5,200 nt of DNA from Coprothermobacter sp. (GTDB lineage Bacteria; Coprothermobacterota; Coprothermobacteria; Coprothermobacterales; Coprothermobacteraceae): assembly GCA_003476705.1 (NCBI GenBank), contig DMVM01000063.1:1-5200 (forward strand), written 5' to 3'. Each line of letters starts with the position of its first letter. Position 1 is the stretch's first letter. The position numbers were made by a program, and so were the translations under genes. This document shows positions 1 to 5,200 of this stretch, one piece after another. Below the pieces are notes generated by a model. That model saw only the letters and a list, made by a program, of their open reading frames with translations, did not search any database and had not been told where the DNA came from.

Positions 1-93
1 ACCCAAATAAGGCATATAAAGCAGGAACAATGCGCTTATGGTTCTTAGTGAACCATAAGCGCATTGTTCCTGCTTTATATGCCTTATTTGGGT
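1..93. repeat. Perfect 44-bp inverted repeat (fold-back) at window edge
   Basis: Bases 1-44 are the exact reverse complement of bases 50-93, with a 5-nt spacer (TTAGT, 45-49). The right arm encodes HypD sequence that fits the family (NHKRIVPALYALFG), so the left arm is the copy. The left arm reaches the first base of the window, so its true length cannot be seen. There is no T-run and no gene-boundary context that would make it a terminator. The likeliest explanation is a fold-back chimera from amplification or assembly at a contig end; a real inverted duplication is the alternative. Confidence 0.95.
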
Positions 94-650
94 CTGGGCG
101 AATAAAGATAGATGGCCTTTTGTTACCTGGCCATGTTTCTGCCATCATAGGATCCAAGCCATACGAGCCAGTATTAAGTAAATATGACGTGCCTGGCGTA
201 GTGACTGGTTTTAGCAAAGACCAAATGCTCAGAGGGATAAACATCCTCCTTAAACTCATTGTGAATGACAAGTTCGACGTGATAAATGCATACCCCGAAG
301 TAGTGCGTGAGGAAGGTAACAAGAAAGCGCAGGCACTTATAGATAGCTATTTCGAAGTAGGTGGAGCATTTTGGAGAGGTTTTGGCTTCATTCCAGACAG
401 TGCCATGGTACTCAAAAAGGAGTTCTCTCATTTGGATGCAGAAACACAGTTTCCGGTTGAGGAGCCTAACGTTAGCCCTCCGCCAGGGTGCAGATGCGCA
501 AGCGTAGTGCTGGGTGCAGCAGACCCACCCAGCTGCCCTTTGTTTGGCAAAACATGTACTGTGCAGAATCCCGTAGGACCATGCATGGTATCATCAGAAG
601 GAACTTGTGCTGCATGGCTCAGGTACGGAGGTGCAACCTTAAATGGATAA
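45..650 (+). CDS. hypD: Hydrogenase maturation protein HypD, C-terminal half (5' truncated)
   Basis: HypD is the cytoplasmic Fe-S scaffold that, with HypC, assembles the Fe(CN)2CO group of [NiFe]-hydrogenases and accepts cyanide from HypE. About 200 residues remain of a family that is usually about 350-375 long, so roughly the C-terminal half is present. Visible family signatures are NHKRIVPAL at the left edge, LLPGHVSAIIG, VVTGF, the WRGFG segment, and the cysteine-rich end: GCRCASVVLG, CPLFGKTC and GPCMVSSEGTCAAW. That end holds the cysteines that bind the [4Fe-4S] cluster in the family. The N-terminal half, with the GGHT and GPGCPVC motifs, is missing. The in-frame ATG at 30 lies in the mirrored arm of the inverted repeat and should not be taken as a start; trustworthy coding begins at about 45-50. 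The stop overlaps the hypE start by 8 bp. Identity is secure; the 5' boundary is not. Confidence 0.93.
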   Translation, partial: LVNHKRIVPALYALFGSGRIKIDGLLLPGHVSAIIGSKPYEPVLSKYDVPGVVTGFSKDQMLRGINILLKLIVNDKFDVINAYPEVVREEGNKKAQALIDSYFEVGGAFWRGFGFIPDSAMVLKKEFSHLDAETQFPVEEPNVSPPPGCRCASVVLGAADPPSCPLFGKTCTVQNPVGPCMVSSEGTCAAWLRYGGATLNG

Positions 651-1602
651 AATCACACTAAGCATAGGCACTGGTGGAGAAGAAATGACCCAGTTTCTTC
701 AAAAGACTGTTTTCCCCATCCTTGAGGAAAACATTTCTGGCGATGCCGCACTGGTTAACCATACTGCTTTTACAATCGACAGTTTCGTAGCAGAACCGCC
801 TTTTTTCCCAGGTGGTTCTATTGGAACACTGGCCGTGAGCGGAACAGTAAATGACTTGGTGGCTGCAGGAGCTAAGCCTTCAGCGCTGGCGCTGAGTTTA
901 ATCTTGGAGGAAGGTTTGGACATGGAAGTGGTACGAAGAATCTTGCAGGACACTAAGGAGACAGCTAAGTTGGCTCAAGTAAAGATCGTTACCGGAGACA
1001 CTAAAGTAGTCCAAAAGGGCGCAGTTGACAAAATATTCGTAACTACCTCAGGCATTGGGCAGAAAGTAATTGACTTCGAATCCCCAGAGGCGGGAGACGC
1101 AGTTGTAGTAACAGGCGATATTGCCAGACACGGCGCAGCTATGCTACTTGCGTCAAAAAAGTTTGAGCTTGAGAGTGAGCTAACTAGTGACTGCGAACCA
1201 CTATGTTGGTTAATCGATGTTTTGAAGCCTTTTCATGGCCACGTAAAATGGATGAGAGATCCTACTCGCGGGGGCGTTGGTACCATTCTTCATGAGTTCT
1301 GCAATCAGTTTTCCTTAGGCGTGAGACTCTTTCAAAAACAAATACCTATCATGCCCGAGGTTAATGGCATATGCGAGCTTCTTGGCCTAGAACCTCTTCA
1401 CCTGGCATCAGAAGGAAGAATGGTAATCGTAATAAGCCCTGATAAAACCCATGAACTTATTGAGTCCTTGAAGCCCTTTGCACCAAATGCATCGGTAATT
1501 GGAGAAGTAGTGGACAATCACAAAACGCTGACTCAAGTAGTAGATGGTTACGAGACTTATGTACCACCCTTAACAGGTGAGATACTGCCAAGAATATGCT
1601 GA
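643..1602 (+). CDS. hypE: Hydrogenase maturation protein HypE (carbamoyl dehydratase)
   Basis: HypE is the cytoplasmic enzyme that dehydrates, using ATP, the carbamoyl group placed by HypF on its C-terminal cysteine, giving the thiocyanate that supplies the CN ligands of the hydrogenase iron. The protein is 319 residues, slightly short of the usual 330-350. It belongs to the PurM/AIR-synthase fold. Visible are the N-terminal ITLSIGTGG (4-12), the ATP-site strand TIDSFVAEPPFFPGGSIG (44-61), VSGTVNDLVAAGA (65-77), TGDTKVV (117-123), MRDPTRGGVG (204-213) and HLASEGRM (253-260). The last four residues are PRIC, so the modified terminal cysteine (C319) is present and the protein should be active. 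The ATG overlaps the end of hypD (ATGGATAA), and GGAGGT at 627-632 sits 10 nt upstream, inside hypD, which suggests translational coupling. hypA follows after 12 bp. Confidence 0.97.
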   Translation: MDKITLSIGTGGEEMTQFLQKTVFPILEENISGDAALVNHTAFTIDSFVAEPPFFPGGSIGTLAVSGTVNDLVAAGAKPSALALSLILEEGLDMEVVRRILQDTKETAKLAQVKIVTGDTKVVQKGAVDKIFVTTSGIGQKVIDFESPEAGDAVVVTGDIARHGAAMLLASKKFELESELTSDCEPLCWLIDVLKPFHGHVKWMRDPTRGGVGTILHEFCNQFSLGVRLFQKQIPIMPEVNGICELLGLEPLHLASEGRMVIVISPDKTHELIESLKPFAPNASVIGEVVDNHKTLTQVVDGYETYVPPLTGEILPRIC

Positions 1603-1614
1603 GCGGAGTTAACC

Positions 1615-1980
1615 ATGCATGAGTACTACGTGGCAAAGCACACAATCTATCAAGTGAAGAAGGAACTTGGAGAACTACATCCAAGCCTGGTTAAGAAGGT
1701 TGGTCTTGAAATTGGGAAAATGTCGGGTATCATACCAGAGGCTTTGGAGATGTATCTTGGTTTGATAGCACCCGAGGAAGGCTTAACTAATGCGACCTTT
1801 ATCATTACTCTCGCTCCGGTCCTTTTTAGATGCAATGATTGCAGCACTCTTTTTGAGCCTTCACGTGAACTGTTTTGGTGTCCAAATTGTAACAGTAGCA
1901 ATGTTACATTCGTAAGCGGCAACGAATTGAAGATACAATACATTGATGTGGAAAATAATGCTGAAAATAAGGAGGTATAG
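1615..1980 (+). CDS. hypA: Hydrogenase nickel incorporation protein HypA
   Basis: HypA is a small nickel metallochaperone that acts with HypB to insert Ni into the hydrogenase large subunit. It has 121 residues, typical of the family at about 115-120. The N-terminus is MHE, whose His2 and main-chain atoms bind nickel in the family. The segment LEIGKMSGIIPEALEMY (about 31-47) matches the conserved 'leiG..sgi.peaL' core. The structural zinc site is intact as two CxxC pairs, C73/C76 and C89/C92. GGAG at 1605-1608 lies 6 nt before the ATG, supporting this start, which also places the required MHE at the N-terminus. The 3' end contains the AGGAGG that serves hypB. The acidic, Asn-rich tail after residue 110 is unremarkable. 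Confidence 0.96.
   Translation: MHEYYVAKHTIYQVKKELGELHPSLVKKVGLEIGKMSGIIPEALEMYLGLIAPEEGLTNATFIITLAPVLFRCNDCSTLFEPSRELFWCPNCNSSNVTFVSGNELKIQYIDVENNAENKEV
1969..1975 (+). promoter_or_regulatory. Shine-Dalgarno site of hypB inside the hypA 3' end
   Basis: AAGGAGG is a full match to the anti-Shine-Dalgarno consensus. It lies in the last codons of hypA, just before its TAG stop. The spacer to the hypB ATG at 1989 is 13 nt, longer than the usual 5-9, and no ATG, GTG or TTG lies closer in the hypB frame. The arrangement implies that ribosomes finishing hypA load directly onto hypB. Confidence 0.75.
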
Positions 1981-1988
1981 AGAAGAAC

Positions 1989-2711
1989 ATGACGCGAATA
2001 CATTTTTTCGAACATTTGGAAGGCCATGGTGCACCACAAGACCTTACACGCATTAACTTGGGGAAAAACATATTAGAAGCCAACGAAGAGGTGGCTCATC
2101 AGGTATACCATTTGTACACGGATAGGGGTGTATTCCTTACCAATGTAATGGGATCACCGGGAAGCGGAAAAACTACACTTATAAAAGCTTTAGCACAGCA
2201 TCTAAAGATCGCTGTGTTAGAGGGAGATATAGCTTCATCAGTAGACTCCATCGAGTTTGCCAAAATGAATGTACCAGTAGTACAAGTAAACACGGATATA
2301 TATGGTTCCGCTTGTCACCTGGAAGCACCCTGGATAGCAGATAAACTCCGACTACTAATTGAATACAAGCCCGAGTTTGTCTTCATTGAAAATGTAGGCA
2401 ATTTAGTCTGCCCTTCTGATTTCAACTTGGGTGAACACGAAAGATTAGTCGTATACTCAATTCCCGAAGGCTTTGACAAACCTATTAAGTACCCGCCCAT
2501 GTTCACTAAAGCCACTGCGGTAGTTTTGACAAAAGTCGACTTAGCACCTGTCATGGATTTGGATGTTGAAAAGTTCGAAGAAAGCGTACGGAAGATTAAT
2601 CCCCACGTTCAAATATTCACTTTTTCTGCAAAGGATGAAAAAAGCATCCAGCCAATTGTGACCTATCTGGAAGGCAAAAGGCAGGCTTTGCTGAACAATA
2701 GAAGCAATTGA
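1989..2711 (+). CDS. hypB: Hydrogenase nickel incorporation GTPase HypB
   Basis: HypB is a SIMIBI-class P-loop GTPase whose nucleotide-driven dimerisation controls nickel transfer with HypA into the hydrogenase large subunit. The protein has 240 residues. The Walker A motif is GSPGSGKTT (55-63). EGDIASSVDS (78-87) is the switch region. C109-H110 in GSACHLEA and C141 in ENVGNLVCP are the conserved metal ligands at the G-domain dimer interface. Two departures are visible. The N-terminus has neither the CxxCGC high-affinity nickel motif nor a histidine-rich storage stretch (only scattered His at 5, 9 and 13). The guanine-specificity motif reads TKVD (181-184) where NKxD is usual. It is the last gene of the operon; its final 49 bp overlap the end of ribF on the other strand. 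Confidence 0.96.
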   Translation: MTRIHFFEHLEGHGAPQDLTRINLGKNILEANEEVAHQVYHLYTDRGVFLTNVMGSPGSGKTTLIKALAQHLKIAVLEGDIASSVDSIEFAKMNVPVVQVNTDIYGSACHLEAPWIADKLRLLIEYKPEFVFIENVGNLVCPSDFNLGEHERLVVYSIPEGFDKPIKYPPMFTKATAVVLTKVDLAPVMDLDVEKFEESVRKINPHVQIFTFSAKDEKSIQPIVTYLEGKRQALLNNRSN

Positions 2712-3571
2712 TTCATTTCAGCTTCAATTAAAGGTGCGTCCTTGGCCAAATCGTTTTCGTCTTCTCTGATCTGTTGCACTAGCGAGGTAACATCTGGGAA
2801 CTTCTTTTCTTCTCTGATGAACCTGTGGAAGCCGTAAAGCACGATTTCGCCTGCTCCAATATTTAGATTAATGCCGGGAACGTATATCTCCAAGAGCACA
2901 TCTTTGCGGTCAAAGGTGGGAGCCTTTCCAAAAGAAGCCAAAGCAGGACCTGACCACTGATTACTTAGGAAGAACCCATCATAAACCCCGTAGGGTGGCC
3001 GGGTCTTTTGCTTACTCCAGTGAAGGTTTACGGTAGGAACGCCTATTTTACTGCCAATTCTGTTTCCGTGTACCCTAGGTCCCCTTATAAAATAAGGATA
3101 GCCCAACAACTTCATTGCCCTTTCCATGTTGCCATGGTGAATGTAGTTCTTTATCGCCTTCGTACTAACTATTTCCCCATCCACCGAGACTAAAGGCTCC
3201 ACTATGAGATTCTTTCTCTTAAGCTGACACCACTGTTTTAGTAGTGAAATATCTCCTACGGCGTTACGCCCAAAACGAAAGTTTTCACCCACCACAATGG
3301 TTTGAACATCCTCAAGGTATCTGGAAAGGAACGCTTCCGGTTCTAAGTCTTTAATCTTCTCAAAAGGCAGCTTTATTATCTGATTTATACCCATGCTCTC
3401 AAAAGCGCACAACCTTTCATCATCAGTAAGAACCCTGCTTTCACTGTAACCTAAGGCTTCCTTTGGCAAAGGTTCGAAAGTCAGCACTCCAGCGTCGTTA
3501 ACTCCAGAGACATGTGAAAGTAATCTTCGATGTCCCAAATGTATGGACTCAAATCCACCAAAAACGATCAT
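2663..3571 (-). CDS. ribF: Bifunctional riboflavin kinase / FMN adenylyltransferase RibF
   Basis: RibF phosphorylates riboflavin to FMN and adenylylates FMN to FAD in the cytoplasm. I chose the ATG at 3571 (302 residues). It is preceded by GAAAAGG with a 5-nt spacer, and its first residues, MIVFGGFESIHLGH, align with the first strand of the nucleotidyltransferase fold; by memory the Thermotoga protein starts similarly. A GTG at 3598 would add 9 residues and is the alternative; the longer open frame to 3676 would overlap truB by 73 bp. The N-terminal adenylyltransferase domain shows HLGH (11-14), VVGENFRFGRNAVGD (93-107) and STKAIK (136-141). The C-terminal kinase domain shows GVPTVNL (177-183), YGVYDGF (194-200), GKAPTF (215-220), LEIYVPG with its conserved Glu (E228), and LYGFHRFIREEKKF (245-258). 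It is co-transcribed behind truB. The FDG of the first motif is FES and the usual SSTRIR is STKAIK, so the FAD synthetase half is somewhat degenerate. Confidence 0.93.
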   Translation of the reverse strand: MIVFGGFESIHLGHRRLLSHVSGVNDAGVLTFEPLPKEALGYSESRVLTDDERLCAFESMGINQIIKLPFEKIKDLEPEAFLSRYLEDVQTIVVGENFRFGRNAVGDISLLKQWCQLKRKNLIVEPLVSVDGEIVSTKAIKNYIHHGNMERAMKLLGYPYFIRGPRVHGNRIGSKIGVPTVNLHWSKQKTRPPYGVYDGFFLSNQWSGPALASFGKAPTFDRKDVLLEIYVPGINLNIGAGEIVLYGFHRFIREEKKFPDVTSLVQQIREDENDLAKDAPLIEAEMNQLLLLFSKACLLPSR

Positions 3572-3576
3572 TACAA

Positions 3577-3583
3577 CCTTTTC
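3577..3583 (-). promoter_or_regulatory. Probable ribosome binding site deciding the ribF start
   Basis: GAAAAGG on the minus strand ends 5 nt before the ATG at 3571. The competing GTG at 3598 has only a GGTGG about 8 nt upstream, inside the end of truB. The site and the protein alignment together favour the ATG, but not decisively. Confidence 0.5.
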
Positions 3584-3603
3584 AATCTTGTCATCCACAA
3601 CAG

Positions 3604-4476
3604 TTACCACCAACGCTCCATCACCAACTCTCCCGTGCTTATCTTGCCAACACCCAAGAAACCGTGAGTTCCCCATATTCTGTAGTACGAATAGACACTA
3701 CTTACGCTGATAGAATAATCCACTCTGCCCGATTGCCTAACCCGCTTTTCTGCGTCACCCTGTACATATATGTCTGGTAAGAAAGATAAAGCTTCATCAA
3801 TGGATATGACTTTTCTCGGGTCAACGTCCTGCAAGGGAACGCCAGCGCTTATGCTGATGTGTCCTATTTTTACACGCGCCAGTTCCGATACCACACAGGG
3901 AACATTTACCATGTCGCCAATTTTCTTTGCCAGTCCTCTAATGTAAGTACCTTTGCTAACTTCGAATAAGACAGTGGCTTTTTCGATTCCCCCCTCGTTT
4001 GACTCCAATACTTCAAGTAACAAACTTTTGCCAACGTGAGCGATACCCTTAAGGTCTGTAACAGGCTTGCCATCATAGAACAGCTGGTAAAGCCTTTTAC
4101 CATTTATTTTTTTTGAAGAAAGAGGTGGAATGGGATACTCTACCTGTCCCTTTAATGTGTCTAAACACTCCTTCAATGCTTGCACACTTGGTCTGTGTTC
4201 TGAAAGATTAATAACGTTTCCAGTTATGTCCCAAGTGTCCGTCTCCAAACCAAACTGAAGCACACACACATAGGTCTTAGGCAGAGAAAGAAGAAAGTCA
4301 GAAAACCGACAAGCCTTGCCTATACAAACAGGCATAAGGCCCCAGGCAAAAGGATCCAAAGCTCCCACATAACCAACTTTTTTTACGCCAAGCGCTGACT
4401 TCACTTTGGACAAGAATGCCATGGGCTTTAGTCCTCTGGGTTTTATTGCCCAGAGAAAACCATCTAACTCTTGCAC
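3604..4476 (-). CDS. truB: tRNA pseudouridine(55) synthase TruB
   Basis: TruB isomerises U55 in the T-loop of elongator tRNAs to pseudouridine. The protein has 290 residues, a normal bacterial length. The sequence shows IKPRGL (11-16, family KPxG), the catalytic loop KKVGYVGALDPFAWG (32-46) with the nucleophilic Asp at D41, KTYVCVLQFGLETDTWD (67-83) with the active-site Tyr, INGKRLYQL (124-132), and GTYIRGLAKKIG (176-187). The C-terminal part (about 232-290), ending in FLGVGKISTGELV, resembles the small PUA-like domain of bacterial TruB. In the catalytic motif Trp replaces the usual Thr/Ser (LATG reads FAWG), and the PPxYSA segment is changed to PPLSSK and is one residue short. The start is GTG, with AGGTGG 7 nt upstream. 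The gene overlaps the preceding DHH gene by 13 bp, and ribF follows within 5-32 bp, so the three are one operon. Confidence 0.95.
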   Translation of the reverse strand: MQELDGFLWAIKPRGLKPMAFLSKVKSALGVKKVGYVGALDPFAWGLMPVCIGKACRFSDFLLSLPKTYVCVLQFGLETDTWDITGNVINLSEHRPSVQALKECLDTLKGQVEYPIPPLSSKKINGKRLYQLFYDGKPVTDLKGIAHVGKSLLLEVLESNEGGIEKATVLFEVSKGTYIRGLAKKIGDMVNVPCVVSELARVKIGHISISAGVPLQDVDPRKVISIDEALSFLPDIYVQGDAEKRVRQSGRVDYSISVSSVYSYYRIWGTHGFLGVGKISTGELVMERWW

Positions 4477-5200
4477 GAGAAGTCCACCTGTCTGTAAAAC
4501 ATGCGCTGAACAAGACTCTTAGGGCTCTTAAGGTCATCTCTGCTCATAATCCAGTCAGACAACTCCTGCAAACTTTCCAAGCTAATGTTCTCCCGTACCT
4601 TCATAGCCGCTCTTTCAGCGCTGGCACCTTTAGAAACCAAATCACATATACTTAACAGTAGCTCTTCAGTCACATCAACGCTCAAGAGTTCAGATTTGGC
4701 ATAAAGTTCAGCAAGCTGGAGATCAAGTTCATTCAAATTCGCTGGCTCATTATATCTTTCACTTAAAGCCTCTACGTCAGCAGTGACCCAAGTTAGTACT
4801 GTTTCCATGACCTCACTTAATTGATTTGAAAGCTTTGCTGCTGCCGCCATTCTGTGTCCGCCTCCATTTAGGCGTTTGGCATACTTTATAGCTTCCAAAG
4901 GATGCCTGGAACGAAACGAAATATTCGTAACAGGCGTTTGGTTATTGTTTTCTCGAGCTGAAATGAACAAGACACCACGACCAATCCATTGCATAATAGA
5001 CAAAGCTATACTAAAATCATCATCGGTAAAACTATGCTCTAATCTATCTTCTTTAGGAACACTCAAAACGAAAACCCCAGGCTTGTATTCATATACCTTT
5101 CTGAGGAGCCTGGCAATGCGTTTTGCTTGCTCCATACCGCAAATCTTAGTAGCTTCAACATAGGCGGCATTCCAGTTAGCGCCTGCTTGTACCAACCTTA
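4464..5200 (-). CDS. DHH/DHHA1 family phosphoesterase (NrnA/nanoRNase-like), 5' end outside window
   Basis: The visible 245 or so residues correspond to the linker and the DHHA1 substrate-binding domain of bacterial NrnA-type DHH phosphoesterases. These enzymes degrade short oligoribonucleotides and in some cases pAp or cyclic dinucleotides. The frame is open to the window edge, so the N-terminal DHH catalytic domain must lie beyond 5200; the TTG at 5195 is not a credible start. Counting from that TTG, evidence includes LSVPKED (44-50), VTNISFRSR (89-97), and the diagnostic glycine-rich motif NGGGHRMAAAA (110-120), where the family usually has GGGHxxAAG. About 125 residues follow this motif, whereas family members usually end some 25-35 residues later. 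The extra tail is Leu/Glu-rich and looks helical. Location directly before truB and ribF matches the common infB-rbfA-nrnA-truB-ribF order. Family assignment is secure; the exact substrate is not. Confidence 0.88.
   Translation of the reverse strand, partial: RLVQAGANWNAAYVEATKICGMEQAKRIARLLRKVYEYKPGVFVLSVPKEDRLEHSFTDDDFSIALSIMQWIGRGVLFISARENNNQTPVTNISFRSRHPLEAIKYAKRLNGGGHRMAAAAKLSNQLSEVMETVLTWVTADVEALSERYNEPANLNELDLQLAELYAKSELLSVDVTEELLLSICDLVSKGASAERAAMKVRENISLESLQELSDWIMSRDDLKSPKSLVQRMFYRQVDFSCKS
4484..4489 (-). promoter_or_regulatory. Ribosome binding site for the GTG start of truB
   Basis: AGGTGG on the minus strand lies 7 nt before the GTG at 4476, within the 3' end of the upstream DHH gene. 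It supports the GTG start; the nearby ATG (in TTAGATGG) is out of frame. Confidence 0.65.

Noticed and set aside
1..93. Reading the inverted repeat as an attachment site, transposon end or transcription terminator
   Set aside because: Its right arm is ordinary hypD coding sequence, there is no transposase or integrase, no target duplication and no T-run; a fold-back artefact explains it better.
1650..2039. Minus-strand 129-residue open frame opposite hypA
   Set aside because: It is antisense to hypA, which has an intact MHE and zinc site; the hydrophobic look of the translation reflects the complementary codons.
2633..2649. Possible hairpin GGATG/CATCC with an A-rich loop (T-rich on the minus strand) as a terminator near the hypB/ribF junction
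   Set aside because: The stem is only 5 bp, the run of A/T is in the loop and not after the stem, and the element lies within hypB coding sequence.
3572..3676. Longer RibF start at 3676 on the minus strand
   Set aside because: The added residues overlap the conserved C-terminus of TruB in another frame and have no RibF similarity; the family fold starts at the ATG at 3571.
3514..3780. Plus-strand open frames opposite ribF and truB (for example 3514-3780, 3008-3193, 4416-4655, 4876-5163)
   Set aside because: They lie antisense to well-supported genes, have no recognisable domains, and their composition reads as shadow translation.
5193..5195. TTG at 5195 as the start of the DHH gene
   Set aside because: The frame stays open to the window edge and the essential DHH catalytic domain would be missing, so the gene is simply cut by the window.

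Overview
This is an ordinary, densely packed bacterial window, most likely from an anaerobic, possibly thermophilic bacterium. Three things suggest this: a [NiFe]-hydrogenase maturation operon, moderate GC (low-to-mid forties by eye), and a short RibF that starts directly at the first strand of its fold, as I recall the Thermotoga protein doing. Shine-Dalgarno-like sites of the AGGAGG type precede most starts. I cannot name the genus; a Firmicutes, Coprothermobacter or Thermotoga-like source is only a guess.

The left half (+ strand, about 45-2711) is a hyp operon in the order hypD (5'-truncated), hypE, hypA, hypB. The genes overlap by 8 bp (hypD/hypE) or are separated by 8-12 bp, so they are probably one translationally coupled transcript. 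HypE converts carbamoyl to thiocyanate on its C-terminal Cys. HypD, with the small chaperone HypC, passes CN to Fe and carries the Fe(CN)2CO unit. HypA and HypB then deliver nickel to the hydrogenase large subunit. No hydrogenase structural gene, hypC or hypF is in view; they would have to lie upstream or elsewhere.

The right half (- strand, 5200 down to 2663) is part of a conserved housekeeping block: a DHH/DHHA1 nanoRNase-like phosphoesterase (5' end outside the window), then truB (tRNA Psi55 synthase), then ribF (riboflavin kinase/FAD synthetase). In many bacteria this order follows nusA-infB-rbfA. The two blocks converge, and hypB and ribF overlap tail to tail by 49 bp with no recognisable terminator between them.

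The most striking sequence object is at the extreme left edge: bases 1-44 are an exact inverted copy of bases 50-93, with a 5-nt spacer, inside hypD. The right arm encodes normal HypD, while the left arm is its mirror image. This looks like a fold-back chimera at a contig end rather than biology, and it creates a false ATG start for hypD. I found no new biological system. Other points of interest are an approximately 100-residue C-terminal extension on the DHH protein, degenerate adenylyltransferase motifs in RibF, and a HypB without the N-terminal nickel motifs and with TKVD in place of NKxD. There is no gene-free stretch over 300 bases, and no tRNA, rRNA, CRISPR array or insertion sequence was seen.
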